A program made the translations under genes and the position numbers. A stretch of 64,000 nt of DNA from Candidatus Omnitrophota bacterium (GTDB lineage Bacteria > Omnitrophota > Gorgyraeia > 2-01-FULL-45-10): the NCBI GenBank assembly GCA_041650805.1, contig JBAZKM010000001.1, positions 62,001-126,000 on the forward strand. The letters run 5' to 3'. The notes under the pieces were generated by a model. The model did no database searches. It worked only from the letters and a program-made list of their open reading frames with translations, and had not been told where the DNA came from. Positions 40,601 through 49,593 of the stretch are shown piece after piece (within the stretch, counting starts at the first letter, position 1; every line of letters starts with the position of its first letter).

Positions 40601-42184
40601 CGTTATACTACACCCGGCGTCACGCTCATATCTCCGCCGCCGCACCACGACATATACTCGATCGAAGACCTCGCCCAGCTTATCTTCGACCTCAAGAACG
40701 CAAACCCCAGGGCGCGCATAAGCGTGAAGCTCGTATCCGAGGCAGGGGTTGGTACGGTCGCGGCAGGGGTGGCAAAAGGGCATGCAGACATGATATTGAT
40801 CGCGGGAGGGGACGGGGGCACCGGCGCCTCCCCGTTAAGTTCCATACGCCACGCCGGGCTGCCCTGGGAACTGGGGCTTTCGGAGACGCACCAGACGCTC
40901 GTCCTCAACAGGCTGAGGAGCAGGGTACGCCTCCAGACGGACGGTCAGATGCGTACAGGCAGGGACGTGGCAATAGCGGCGTTATTGGGCGCCGAGGAGT
41001 TCGGGTTCAGCACCGCCGTACTAATAGTCATGGGATGCGTCATGCTGCGCCATTGCCATCTCAACAACTGTTCCCTGGGCGTAGCGACCCAGGACGCTGC
41101 CCTGGAGAAGAGATTTTCCGGGAGGCCCGAGCATATCATTAATTATTTCCATTTTGTGGCACAGGAGCTGCGCGAGATCATGGCTTCTCTGGGTATAAGG
41201 AAGATCGACGACATGGTAGGGAGGACCGACCTGCTCGAAACAGATGAGAATATCTGCCGTAAGAAGACGCGCATGATAGACCTCTCAAAGGTACTCTACA
41301 GGCCGGCCGCGGGTCCGGAGAACGGCGTACACCGGACAAGATACCAGGACCATGGGATCGACAGTGTCCTGGACCTCAGACTGATCGAACTGTCGAAAGA
41401 TGCCCTGGAAAAGAGAGCGCCGGTGCTGGTGAGATCCGTCATCCGCAATACCGACAGGACGACCGGCGCCATGCTGAGCGGCCGCGTCTCGGCTCTTTAC
41501 GGCGAAGAGGGCCTGCCCGAAGATACCATACACTGCGGGTTCAAAGGCGTTGCGGGGCAGAGCTTCGGCGCCTTCCTCGCAAAAGGGATCACCTTTGAGC
41601 TTGAGGGTATGACCAACGACTACGTCGGTAAAGGCATCTCGGGCGGAAAGATAATAGTATATCCGGACAGGCGTACGGACTACCTCCCGGAAAAGAATAT
41701 ACTGATAGGCAATACGACGTTTTACGGCGCGATAAGCGGTGAGGCATACATAAGGGGCATAGCCGGAGAGCGCTTCGCCATACGCAATTCCGGGCTCTAC
41801 GCGGTCGTCGAGGGCCTCGGAGACCATGGATGCGAATACATGACCGGCGGCAGGGTGGTCATCCTGGGAAAGACCGGGAGGAATTTTGCGGCAGGCATGT
41901 CCGGAGGGATAGCTTACATTTACGATGACCCGCGTTTCGCCTCCAAATATAACAGGGAGATGGTCGAGCTGGAAGAGCTGTCAGAGAGCGACATAGAGAC
42001 GCTGCGGACGCTCATATCCAACCACCATCGCTACACCGGAAGCGCCGTCGCCGGGAAGATACTCGATAATTTCCAATACGAGGTGCGGGCTTTCATCAAG
42101 GTCATGCCGGTAGAATATAAACAGGTCCTGGGCCAGAGAAAAAGCGCGGGAAAACCGGACCTGGTAGAGGTGTCCGATGGGTAA
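37661..42184 (+). CDS. gltB: glutamate synthase large subunit (GOGAT alpha)
   Basis: GltB makes two glutamates from glutamine and 2-oxoglutarate. The 1507-residue protein has all domains: an N-terminal class II glutaminase with the catalytic Cys22 exposed after a short propeptide (FEHDSCGVGFVCD), the FMN/2-oxoglutarate barrel (GAMSFGSISRAAHE, EGGEDPARF, QIAQGAKPGEGGQLPG), Fe-S cysteines in VMGCVMLRHCHLNNCSLGVA, and the C-terminal GXGXG beta-helix (GISGGKIIVYP, GMSGGIAYIYDD). The ATG at 37661 overlaps the Fis-like stop. gltD overlaps its 3' end by 8 bases. Confidence 0.97.
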   Translation: MNFHNVPEEQGLYDPRFEHDSCGVGFVCDIKGIRSNDIIRQALEVLGHLSHRGATGADPKTGDGAGILMQMPHKFFSTVCDRAGIALPGEGDYGSGLVFLSRDPEERKSHKRIFEKIVREEGQVCAGWRAVPVDDSDIGLAARETEPVIEQVFITKGKGVSDIFDFERKLYLIRRRVENAIRGGGAAGKVSFYVTNLSCRTFSYKGLLTPSQTGNFFPDLKDRAMESAICVVHSRYSTNTFPTWDLAQPFRFLAHNGEINTLRGNINWMHAREGLLKSRLFGKDIRKIMPVIVPGGSDSANIDNVFELLVLSGRSMPHAMSMLIPSAWEENGLMKKKIKDFHRYHACLTEPWDGPAAIAFTDGTRVGAVLDRNGLRPARYIITKRDLVVMASEVGVLDINPSDILVSAKLEPGKMFFIDTAEGRIIDDDEIKGGLASGAPYSAWLDSHLVDLEDLPDGKVPADKGDLQTALKAFGYTREDLKMIIKPMAEKGVEPIGSMGNDTPHAALSEVPQLIYSYFKQLFAQVTNPAIDPIREELVMSLETYLGPEGNLLDETDEHCRRLRVKRPILTNEELAKIRAIKKNGFRTKTISTLFDPSDKDGFENTLSSICRKVSSAIREGCTFIILSDRGVDRDHAALPALMAIGAVHHHLVRKALRTRIGIIVESGEPREVHHFALLFGYGADCVNPYLAYETIGHLKATGELSPNVKVALKNYIAAVNKGIMKVLSKMGISTLQSYRGAQIFEALGLNKDVVERCFAGTVSRIGGSDLNAIQEEYLSRHREAYPAGVYPQPYLASGGIYQWKKDGEFHLWNPDSIAALQDAARKDDYPRYKEFAKLINDQREHPTTLRGLLAFRKAVPIPIDEVEPVEDIVKRFATGAMSFGSISRAAHETIAIAMNRLGGRSNTGEGGEDPARFSPLPNGDSVRSSVKQVASGRFGVTINYLVNADELQIKIAQGAKPGEGGQLPGHKVSATIAKTRYTTPGVTLISPPPHHDIYSIEDLAQLIFDLKNANPRARISVKLVSEAGVGTVAAGVAKGHADMILIAGGDGGTGASPLSSIRHAGLPWELGLSETHQTLVLNRLRSRVRLQTDGQMRTGRDVAIAALLGAEEFGFSTAVLIVMGCVMLRHCHLNNCSLGVATQDAALEKRFSGRPEHIINYFHFVAQELREIMASLGIRKIDDMVGRTDLLETDENICRKKTRMIDLSKVLYRPAAGPENGVHRTRYQDHGIDSVLDLRLIELSKDALEKRAPVLVRSVIRNTDRTTGAMLSGRVSALYGEEGLPEDTIHCGFKGVAGQSFGAFLAKGITFELEGMTNDYVGKGISGGKIIVYPDRRTDYLPEKNILIGNTTFYGAISGEAYIRGIAGERFAIRNSGLYAVVEGLGDHGCEYMTGGRVVILGKTGRNFAAGMSGGIAYIYDDPRFASKYNREMVELEELSESDIETLRTLISNHHRYTGSAVAGKILDNFQYEVRAFIKVMPVEYKQVLGQRKSAGKPDLVEVSDG

Positions 42185-43622
42185 CCCGAACGGTTTTTTA
42201 AAAGTGAAGCGCGACACATTCGCCTACAGGCCCGTATGCGAGCGCCTGAAGGATTACCGCGAGGTCACGGCCATCCCCGGCGCCGCCCATTCGGAAGACC
42301 AGGCATCCCGTTGCATGGACTGCGGCACGCCGTTCTGCCACTGGGCCTGCCCGATAGGCAACTACATACCGGAATGGAACGACCTCGTCTTCCACAAACA
42401 ATGGGCAAAGGCATTCGAGCTCCTGCGCGCGACCAACAATTTCCCCGAGATCACAGGGCGGCTATGTCCCGCTTTATGCGAATATTCATGCGTCCTCGGG
42501 ATAAACGACGACCCGGTGACCATAAGGGAGAACGAACTGGCGATAATCGAGAACGCTTTCAAGAGAGGCATAATAAAGCCGGTCCCGCCCGGGCGGAGAA
42601 GCGGGAAGAGGGTCGCCGTAATAGGGTCCGGTCCGGCCGGCCTGGCGGCGGCTGACCAGCTTAACAGGGCGGGCCACAGCGTGACCGTTTTTGAGAGAGA
42701 CGATAAGGCAGGGGGCATATTACGGTATGGCATCCCGGACTTCAAGCTGGAGAAGCGCATAATCGACCGGCGCCTGAATATACTGGAAAGGGAAGGGGTA
42801 GAATTCGTGATCCGGACTGAGGCGGGGTGCGATATAAAGACGACGGCGCTCATAAAAGATTTTGACGCCTTATGCCTTGCGGGCGGAAGCCGCGTGCCGC
42901 GGGACCTCCGGATAGAGGGGAGAGACCTTAAAGGCATACACTTTGCCATGGAATACCTGATGCAGGCGAACAGGCGCGCCTCAGGCGAAACCATATCTGC
43001 CGACAGGCTGATAGATGCCCGGGATAAACGCGTCGTCGTGATAGGCGGCGGTGATACGGGCGCGGATTGCGTGGGCACGGCTCACAGGCAGGGGGCAAGG
43101 TGCGTGGTGCAGCTGGAGGTGATGCCAAAACCGCCGTCGGGCAGGACGGACAGCCAGCCATGGCCGAGATACCCGCTCATATTGAAGACGTCGACAAGCC
43201 ATGAAGAGGGCGGAGAACGCCACTGGTCCGTCTCTACAAAAAGGTTTGAGGGAAAGGGAGGGCACGTCAGTAAGATCGCATGCGTCCGCCTCGAAGCCGT
43301 GATGACGGGTAAAGGTGCCGCCCCGGAGATGCGGGAGATGGCCGGGAGCGATTTTTACATCGACGCAGACCTGGTGATACTGGCCATAGGATTCGTACAT
43401 CCGGAAAGGAGCGGGCTTCTCGACTCTCTGGGGATCGATCTGGATGGCCGCGGACAGGTAAAGACCGACGGCCGTTTCATGACCTCCATGAAAGGCGTAT
43501 TCGCCTCTGGCGATATGCGCCGGGGGCAATCCCTGATCGTCTGGGCCATCTCCGAAGGCAGGCAGGCGGCACATTACATAGACCTATACCTTATGGGAAA
43601 GACCGTACTGCCAAAATTTTAG
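42177..43622 (+). CDS. gltD: glutamate synthase small subunit (GOGAT beta)
   Basis: GltD oxidises NAD(P)H and feeds electrons to GltB. The 481-residue protein has the N-terminal two-cluster cysteine region (RCMDCGTPFCHWACPIGN, GRLCPALCEYSCV), the FAD site VAVIGSGPAGLAAADQLNRA and the NADPH site VVVIGGGDTGADCVGTAHRQ, ending with the second FAD contact VFASGDMRRGQSLIVWAISE. The overlap with gltB indicates translational coupling. A new promoter for the hydrogenase operon begins at its last codon. Confidence 0.97.
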   Translation: MGNPNGFLKVKRDTFAYRPVCERLKDYREVTAIPGAAHSEDQASRCMDCGTPFCHWACPIGNYIPEWNDLVFHKQWAKAFELLRATNNFPEITGRLCPALCEYSCVLGINDDPVTIRENELAIIENAFKRGIIKPVPPGRRSGKRVAVIGSGPAGLAAADQLNRAGHSVTVFERDDKAGGILRYGIPDFKLEKRIIDRRLNILEREGVEFVIRTEAGCDIKTTALIKDFDALCLAGGSRVPRDLRIEGRDLKGIHFAMEYLMQANRRASGETISADRLIDARDKRVVVIGGGDTGADCVGTAHRQGARCVVQLEVMPKPPSGRTDSQPWPRYPLILKTSTSHEEGGERHWSVSTKRFEGKGGHVSKIACVRLEAVMTGKGAAPEMREMAGSDFYIDADLVILAIGFVHPERSGLLDSLGIDLDGRGQVKTDGRFMTSMKGVFASGDMRRGQSLIVWAISEGRQAAHYIDLYLMGKTVLPKF

Positions 43623-43651
43623 TTGAAATATGGCACATCCTGTGCTATAGT
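43623..43651 (+). promoter_or_regulatory. promoter of the hydrogenase operon, extended -10
   Basis: TTGAAA (43623-43628), 17-base spacer, TGC, TATAGT (43646-43651). The start would be near 43658, about 70 bases before the first gene, with a terminator hairpin in between. Confidence 0.82.
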
Positions 43652-43666
43652 ACCGCCTGTAAGACG

Positions 43667-43717
43667 GGTGGAAGCATAGAAGCTCACCTGGAACGCAAGG
43701 TAAGCTTCTTTTATTTT
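43667..43717 (+). promoter_or_regulatory. hydrogenase leader: hexaloop hairpin overlapping a terminator
   Basis: GGTG-(GA)-AGC-[ATAGAA]-GCT-CACC (43667-43688) forms a bulged hairpin whose six-base loop has A1 and G4. Its 3' arm lies inside the 5' arm of a terminator: AGAAGCT (43678-43684) with AGCTTCT (43703-43709), inner ACCT/AGGT, followed by TTTTATTTT. The two structures exclude each other. The loop departs from the NNNG(G/A)C pattern of the other leaders, and no P1 is convincing, so it is a weaker member. Confidence 0.6.
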
Positions 43718-43727
43718 GTTACCTTAT

Positions 43728-45167
43728 ATGAAAAACGAGATATATCTTTTATCGGCAGTCCTTGTACCGACCGTAGGGGCATTTCTCCTTCCGCTTGCCG
43801 GTTCGGTTTCGGTCCGGTTCAGGAACGCGCTCGCCCTCATACTCGTGTCTGTATCTTTACTGGCTTCCGCGGCCCTGATCCCGGCGCTTGGGTCCGGCAC
43901 GGTCGTGAAGGCGGTCATACCTTTCTCGCCCGGGTTCGATTTCGTCCTTGTCGCAGACCACCTCGCCGTATTCATGGCCATCGTCTCATCTTTCATAGGC
44001 GCCGTCATCGTCTTCTACTCTTTCGGGTATATAAGCCACTACAAAAACCAGAATGAATACTATCTGATGGTAGTACTATTCCTCGGATCGATGATGGGGC
44101 TGGTCTTCTCGGGCAACCTCATCTTCCTGTATATGTTCTGGGAGATGACCGCCCTGGCCTGCTGGCGCCTGATAGGATTCTTCAGGGAACGTCAGCATGT
44201 ATTGCGGGCGGACAAGGCATTCCTTGTCACCGTCTTCGGAGCGCTCGTAATGCTCATAGGGTTCATCTTGATCTACACCCAGACAGGTTCCTTCGAGCTT
44301 TCCGTGATAAAAGAGAAACTGCAGGCTACGCCCGTTTCGGACACGGCGGTCCTGCTTATCCTTGTCGGCATATTTTCGAAGTCCGCGACGCTCCCGTTCC
44401 ATACCTGGCTCCCGGATGCCGGCGTCGCGCCGTCACCGGTAACGGCCCTTCTCCATGCGGCAGTCCTGGTGAAGATCGGCGTTTACGTATTTGCGCGGCT
44501 CTTTATCGCCACCTTCAGCGTCAGCGCCATGTGGCACGTAGCGATACCGGCGGTCGTCGCGGTGAGCGCCCTCGTCTCGGCCGGGGCCGCACTCGTGGAA
44601 ACGGACATGAAAAGGATCATAGCCTATTCAACGGTAAGCCAGCTTGCATTCATATTCTTCGGCTTCGCCGTGGGTAACGACGTGGGCATAGCCGGGGCCC
44701 TGCTTTATATACTTATGCACGGCCTCGCAAAGGGAGGGCTCTTCCTATGCGCGGGCATAGTGGAGCAGAATACACATACCAAAGATATAACGAAGATGGG
44801 CGGCCTCATGCAGACGATGCCTATAACGGCCGTATCTTTCATCATCTGCGCATTTTCGGTGATGGGCCTGCCACCTTTCGGCGGCTTCTTCAGCAAATAT
44901 CTGGTATTCTCCGGCGCGATCAACTCCGGGCAACTGGCCGTCACCTCCGTCTTCCTGGTGGGTGCATTCCTGACCATAATGTATCTATTGAGGATATTCA
45001 ACCTTATATTTCTCGGTGAGCAGAAGGTCCGCGCGACAGAGGCATCTGCGACTATGCTCATTTCGGTCGCGCTCCTGGCCGCGCTCTCGCTGGCGGCGGG
45101 GGTATGCATATATTATCCGTCTATCTTCACCCAGACGGCGGTCAGACAGATGTTAGGTACCCTATGA
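43728..45167 (+). CDS. antiporter-like membrane subunit of a group 4 hydrogenase (NuoL/M-like, first)
   Basis: The polytopic protein of 479 residues has about 14 transmembrane helices of the proton-translocating antiporter family (proton_antipo_M). It carries the conserved Glu in YMFWEMTALACW, Lys in GIFSKSATLPFHTWLPDAG, the broken-helix segment APSPVTALLHAAVLVKIGVY, and HGLAKGGLFLCAG. It would couple electron transfer in the peripheral arm to proton or sodium movement. The ATG at 43728 lacks a good Shine-Dalgarno; a TTG at 43716 is possible. It heads a 12-gene operon with overlapping junctions. Confidence 0.88.
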   Translation: MKNEIYLLSAVLVPTVGAFLLPLAGSVSVRFRNALALILVSVSLLASAALIPALGSGTVVKAVIPFSPGFDFVLVADHLAVFMAIVSSFIGAVIVFYSFGYISHYKNQNEYYLMVVLFLGSMMGLVFSGNLIFLYMFWEMTALACWRLIGFFRERQHVLRADKAFLVTVFGALVMLIGFILIYTQTGSFELSVIKEKLQATPVSDTAVLLILVGIFSKSATLPFHTWLPDAGVAPSPVTALLHAAVLVKIGVYVFARLFIATFSVSAMWHVAIPAVVAVSALVSAGAALVETDMKRIIAYSTVSQLAFIFFGFAVGNDVGIAGALLYILMHGLAKGGLFLCAGIVEQNTHTKDITKMGGLMQTMPITAVSFIICAFSVMGLPPFGGFFSKYLVFSGAINSGQLAVTSVFLVGAFLTIMYLLRIFNLIFLGEQKVRATEASATMLISVALLAALSLAAGVCIYYPSIFTQTAVRQMLGTL

Positions 45168-47005
45168 CAAATATACCCCTTTATCTCTTCATACTTGTTC
45201 CTGTTGCGGCCGGGATCGCTGTGCTCTTCGTGCCGGGAAAGGCACGGTATATCAAAGAGACGATATCGCTTCTTGCCGCGGTCCTTCTCTTCGTATTTTT
45301 GACTGCGCTGAAGGGGCAGGAGGTACATTCCGCCCTCACCTGGTTATCACCGGGGATAGAATTTTCGCTGCGCCTGTACCATTTTAACGCGTTCATAATC
45401 CTCGCAACCTCGTTCTTCGGCCTTTTGACCATCCTCTATTCCAGCGTATTCATGGCCGGCAAGGACCGCTCCAACCAGTTCTATTCGTACCTGCTGATAT
45501 CCATCGGCTTCGCCAACGGCGCCGTCCTGGCGGATAACCTGATCGTCCTCCTCTTCTTCTGGGAGGGGCTTCTCGTCACCCTCTTCGGTATGATCGCCAT
45601 CGGCAATAAGAACGCTTTCAAAACGGCAACCAAGGCGTTGATCATAGTCGGCATAAGCGACCTTATCATGATGGCCGGCATCGCGCTTTCGGCCCACCTC
45701 GGCGGGACGTTCGAGATATCGAAGATGAAGCTGACGGTCGACGGGCTGGGGGGAGTTGCATTCATACTGCTCATAACGGGCGCCGTCGCAAAAGCCGGCT
45801 CTATGCCTTTCCATACCTGGATACCGGATGCCGCCGTCGACGCGCCGCTGCCGTTCATGGCGTTCGTCCCGGCAGCGCTGGAAAAACTTATAGGCATATA
45901 TCTCCTCACGCGCATCTCGCTCGACATCTTCACCCTTACACCTCATTCGTGGGCAAGCACGGTCCTCATGGCGATAGGTTCGATAACTCTCTTCCTTGCG
46001 GTAATGATGGCATTGGTGCAGAAGGACTATAAACGGCTCCTGTCTTACCACGCCATAAGCCAGCTCGGCTACATGGTCCTGGGCATAGGCACATTCACGC
46101 CGGTCGGGATCGTCGGCGGCATATTCCACATGATAAATAATGCGTTATATAAGAGCGGCCTCTTCCTGACCGGAGGGGCGGTGGAGCGGCAGGCGGGGAC
46201 TACAGACCTGGATAAACTGGGAGGCCTGGGCAGGCAGATGCCGGTCACGTTCGCGTGTTTCATCATAACGGCCCTTTCCATATCCGGGGTGCCGCCGTTC
46301 AACGGTTTCTTCTCCAAAGAGCTTATATACGACGGCGCGCTGGAATGCGGACGCATCTTTTATATCGCCGCGATAGCAGGATCCTTCCTGACGGCGGCCT
46401 CATTCCTGAAGCTGGGGCACGCGGCATTCCTCGGGAAGGGGAGAGAGCCCGGGATGTCGAAGGTAAAAGAGGCGCCGGTCCTTATGCTCATACCGATGGC
46501 CGTAATCGCGGCGGTCTGTGTCATATTCGGCGTATGGAACTCTTTTCCTATCAACGGGCTGATCGTACCTATCCTGGGTGAGGCGCGCGCTCATGGGCAT
46601 ATCTTCTCGGGATTCCCGGCCAACGCGACGCTCGTCCTTATAACCGTCGCCGTACTGGTCGCGGCGCTCGTGAACCATATCTACGGCGTAAGGCGCACGG
46701 GAAGAGGGGCCGGGGCAGTCGACCATATCCATCACGCGCCCGGGCTCCGCTATATCTATGATAAGGCGGAGAGGGGATACCTCGATCCGTATAACATATG
46801 GAGCCGGGCAGTGAAAGTTTTTTCCGCCGCGGCCATGTTATTCGACAGGACCATAGATCTCATCTACGACCGCCTCGTGGTGGGGGCGGCGTCCTTCTCT
46901 TCGTCCGCTATCAGGGGGCTGCACAACGGAAATTATAAGACATATATGCTCTGGTCGATGATAACCGCCGCCATCCTCATCGCCATTATCGCGGGGGTGA
47001 TATAG
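45164..47005 (+). CDS. antiporter-like membrane subunit (NuoL-like, long, second)
   Basis: The 613-residue NuoL-type subunit has antiporter core residues in LLFFWEGLLVTLFG, GAVAKAGSMPFHTWIPDAA and SYHAISQLGYMVLG. A C-terminal extension beyond residue 480 contains further helices (VLITVAVLVAALVNHI, YMLWSMITAAILIAII), as the lateral helix arm of NuoL does. It starts in an ATGA overlap with the first antiporter gene; the frame's earlier open part (from 45104) is inside that gene. Confidence 0.88.
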   Translation: MTNIPLYLFILVPVAAGIAVLFVPGKARYIKETISLLAAVLLFVFLTALKGQEVHSALTWLSPGIEFSLRLYHFNAFIILATSFFGLLTILYSSVFMAGKDRSNQFYSYLLISIGFANGAVLADNLIVLLFFWEGLLVTLFGMIAIGNKNAFKTATKALIIVGISDLIMMAGIALSAHLGGTFEISKMKLTVDGLGGVAFILLITGAVAKAGSMPFHTWIPDAAVDAPLPFMAFVPAALEKLIGIYLLTRISLDIFTLTPHSWASTVLMAIGSITLFLAVMMALVQKDYKRLLSYHAISQLGYMVLGIGTFTPVGIVGGIFHMINNALYKSGLFLTGGAVERQAGTTDLDKLGGLGRQMPVTFACFIITALSISGVPPFNGFFSKELIYDGALECGRIFYIAAIAGSFLTAASFLKLGHAAFLGKGREPGMSKVKEAPVLMLIPMAVIAAVCVIFGVWNSFPINGLIVPILGEARAHGHIFSGFPANATLVLITVAVLVAALVNHIYGVRRTGRGAGAVDHIHHAPGLRYIYDKAERGYLDPYNIWSRAVKVFSAAAMLFDRTIDLIYDRLVVGAASFSSSAIRGLHNGNYKTYMLWSMITAAILIAIIAGVI

Positions 47006-48439
47006 ATGCCTTACCTGTTCATACTGATGCCGATGATCGGCATAATGATCCTGAATATATTTTTCGGGAAGCGCCTGAAACGCTTTGCCTTCTGGTTTGC
47101 GTTCGCGCTCTTCTTTACACAGATGATCATAGCCGTATTTCACCGCCTTATCACGGTGGAAACAGGATCCGGCTATACCGATATCTTCTTTAAAGCCGAT
47201 TTTTTAACGGACCACCTCAGCTTCATAATGCTTCTCTCCATAGGTATCGTCTCTTTCGCAAGCATCCTCGTCTCGCGTCATGCCATACCTGAAGATAAGA
47301 GCAGGTTCAAGTTCATAAACCTTCTTATGGTGGCGTCCATCGGCATGAGCGGTATCGCCATAGTGAAGGACCTCTTTTCGCTTTACGTATTCCTTGAGAT
47401 AACATCGATATCGGCGTTCATCCTGATCGCATTCCAGAGGGACATCCTCGGGCTTGAGGGTTCATTCAAATATATAATGCTCTCGGCCCTGGCGACTATA
47501 GCGATGCTCGTGGCCATAGCGATATTCCTGCTCATATCGGAGAGCACCTCATTCGACTCGATAGCCGCCGCCCTCAAGGACTCGCGCTCGAGCCGCCTGG
47601 TGCTCTTAGCCATAGGCCTCTTCCTGTGCGGCCTGTTCATAAAAGGAGGCGTGGTCCCTTTTCACGGATGGCTTCCGGACGCATATTCCGCGGCGCCCGC
47701 ACCCGCATCGGTGCTCCTTGCGGGCATAGTCACGAAGGCCTGCGGCATCTACGGTATAATAAGGGTGGTGACCTCCGTCTTCGGTTTTGACGAAACGATC
47801 AAAAATATCCTGCTCATCGCCGGCACGGTCTCTATGCTGGTAGGCGCCGTCGCGGCGCTCGGGCAGAAGAACCTTAAGAGGATGCTTGCCTACTCGAGCA
47901 TAAGCCAGATAGGGTACATAGTCGTCGGTTTCGGCACGGGCACGGCGCTGGGAATCGCGGGGGCGATATTCCATTTCTTCAACCATGCGATATTCAAATC
48001 GCTCCTTTTCGTGAATGCGTCGGCCCTGGAGATGGAGACGGGCACCAACGAGATGGATGCGATGGGAGGGGTATCCGAGAAGATGCCGGTCACGGGCACC
48101 ACATCCATCATCGGCTTTCTCTCGGCCTCAGGCATACCGCCGCTCGCGGGGTTCTGGAGCAAGCTTATTATAGTGATAGCATTATGGAAGACCGGAAATT
48201 ACTTATACGCGGTGATAGCGGTGCTTGCGGGGATCATCACGCTGGCATACCTCCTCACCATGCAGAGAAGGATATTCTTCGGTAAACTTGCCGCCGGGCT
48301 GGAAAACCTGAAAGAGGCGGGGCCGGGGATCACGACGGCGGCGATATTCCTGGCCGCCATAACGATTGTCGCGGGGATATTCTTCCCTTTAATATTCGAT
48401 AAATTGATCATGCCGATGAACGGGATGGCTTTATTCTAA
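47006..48439 (+). CDS. antiporter-like membrane subunit (NuoN/M-like, third)
   Basis: The 477-residue third antiporter subunit has SLYVFLEITSISAFILIAF (Glu), IKGGVVPFHGWLPDAYSAA (Lys) and AYSSISQIGYIVVGFG. Three antiporter-type subunits in one operon match the L/M/N set of complex I and the B/D/F set of formate hydrogenlyase-2. GGGGGTGA upstream of the ATG is a good ribosome-binding site. Confidence 0.88.
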   Translation: MPYLFILMPMIGIMILNIFFGKRLKRFAFWFAFALFFTQMIIAVFHRLITVETGSGYTDIFFKADFLTDHLSFIMLLSIGIVSFASILVSRHAIPEDKSRFKFINLLMVASIGMSGIAIVKDLFSLYVFLEITSISAFILIAFQRDILGLEGSFKYIMLSALATIAMLVAIAIFLLISESTSFDSIAAALKDSRSSRLVLLAIGLFLCGLFIKGGVVPFHGWLPDAYSAAPAPASVLLAGIVTKACGIYGIIRVVTSVFGFDETIKNILLIAGTVSMLVGAVAALGQKNLKRMLAYSSISQIGYIVVGFGTGTALGIAGAIFHFFNHAIFKSLLFVNASALEMETGTNEMDAMGGVSEKMPVTGTTSIIGFLSASGIPPLAGFWSKLIIVIALWKTGNYLYAVIAVLAGIITLAYLLTMQRRIFFGKLAAGLENLKEAGPGITTAAIFLAAITIVAGIFFPLIFDKLIMPMNGMALF

Positions 48440-48450
48440 AGAGGGGATAG

Positions 48451-48945
48451 ATGACGCTCGATACGTTTCTTCTTGCAGTGACATTGGCTTTCTCGCTGTG
48501 GACGGTCATGGCCAAAAGCCTGCTCCGTTCCGCCATAGGGCTGGCCGCCACGAGCGTGGCGGTGACGGTTCTCATGTTCAGGCTGAATTCGCCGCTCGCG
48601 GCGGTATTCGAACTATCCGTCTGCTCGGGTCTCATCACGGTCATATTCATAAGCACCATAAGCCTCACAAAGCCCCTGGCCGCAAAAGAGGCGATCGAAG
48701 CGGGGAAGGCGCACGTAAGGCGATTCCGATACCTGTTCGTCCTGGTTGCAGCCGCCGGCATCGGGATGCTCTTCCTGAACCTCGTACCGGACTTCAAGCC
48801 ACATTGCTCCGCGGCCGCTTCCGATGCGCGCGCCATACTGTGGAACTTCAGGCAGATGGACCTCTTCGGGCAGATAATAATCATCATAGTGGGGGCGCTG
48901 GGCGTGGTGGTGCTTTTTGCGGAAAGGGGCAAAGATGAGCGGTGA
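48451..48945 (+). CDS. NuoJ-like membrane subunit
   Basis: The 164-residue protein has about four or five transmembrane helices. The block LLRSAIGLAATSVAVTVLMF, LNSPLAAVFELSVCSGLITV and IFIST is the conserved part of NuoJ/MbhD-type subunits, including the Glu in the third helix. A soluble loop (AKEAIEAGKAHVRRFRY) and a last helix follow. It would form part of the chain of charged residues near the quinone or hydrogenase module. It overlaps the next gene by 11 bases. Confidence 0.75.
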   Translation: MTLDTFLLAVTLAFSLWTVMAKSLLRSAIGLAATSVAVTVLMFRLNSPLAAVFELSVCSGLITVIFISTISLTKPLAAKEAIEAGKAHVRRFRYLFVLVAAAGIGMLFLNLVPDFKPHCSAAASDARAILWNFRQMDLFGQIIIIIVGALGVVVLFAERGKDER

Positions 48946-49255
48946 CATGCTGCAGGTGACCCTCTCTTTCGGGTTCTTTATAGTGCTTATCTTCATAACC
49001 GGATTTTACTGCCTGCTGGTGACGCGTAACCTTATACGCGCGCTCATATCCATAGAGCTTCTCATGAAGGCGGTGACGCTGCTCTTCATGGTAGTCGGAT
49101 ATGTCACTAACCGCACGGCGCTGGCCCAGGGCTTGATAATAACCGTCATCGTGATAGAGGTGGTCCTTGCCGTCGTTGTCGGCGGCGTCATATTGAGCAT
49201 ATTTACACGGAACAATTCTATCGATGCCTCTCTCCTGAAGAAATTGAAAGGTTAA
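48935..49255 (+). CDS. NuoK-like membrane subunit
   Basis: From ATG 48935 the 106-residue protein has three helices in NuoK style: FGFFIVLIFITGFYCLLVTRNLIRA, SIELLMKAVTLLFMVVGY (with the conserved Glu) and TVIVIEVVLAVVVGGVILSIF (second Glu). NuoK/MrpC-type subunits carry protons beside NuoJ. GGAAAGGGG lies just upstream of the start. Confidence 0.85.
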   Translation: MSGDMLQVTLSFGFFIVLIFITGFYCLLVTRNLIRALISIELLMKAVTLLFMVVGYVTNRTALAQGLIITVIVIEVVLAVVVGGVILSIFTRNNSIDASLLKKLKG

Positions 49256-49259
49256 TGGC

Positions 49260-49592
49260 ATGACCGATCTCATACTTCTGCCACCGGTAAGTTTTATCAT
49301 AGTCCTGGCCGTCATGATGGCCATGGCAAAGCTCTTTTCGCGGCTCGCTTTCAAGAGCAGGGGGAAGGACGGAGATATGCGAAAGTCCTATGCGTGCGGG
49401 GAGGACGTCCCGTCCGGCCAGGCACAACCCGATTACGGCCAGTTCTTCCCGTTTGCCTTCTTCTTCACGGTGCTGCACGTAGTCGCGCTTACGATATCGA
49501 CCATACCCGCCGTCACGGCGGGATCGTCCCTGATCGCGCTCGTATATATATCCGGGGCGGTCACAGGATTATTCATACTGTTCAGGAGATGA
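49260..49592 (+). CDS. NuoA-like membrane subunit
   Basis: The 110-residue protein has three helices and the NuoA loop: MRKSYACGEDVPSGQAQPDYGQFF, where complex I NuoA has YECG followed by a conserved Phe-rich helix (FFPFAFFFTVLHVVAL). A NuoA-type subunit is a hallmark of complex I and Fpo; its presence beside a true hydrogenase large subunit is notable. It lies 4 bases after NuoK-like and 1 base before NuoB-like. Confidence 0.78.
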   Translation: MTDLILLPPVSFIIVLAVMMAMAKLFSRLAFKSRGKDGDMRKSYACGEDVPSGQAQPDYGQFFPFAFFFTVLHVVALTISTIPAVTAGSSLIALVYISGAVTGLFILFRR

Positions 49593-49593
49593 T

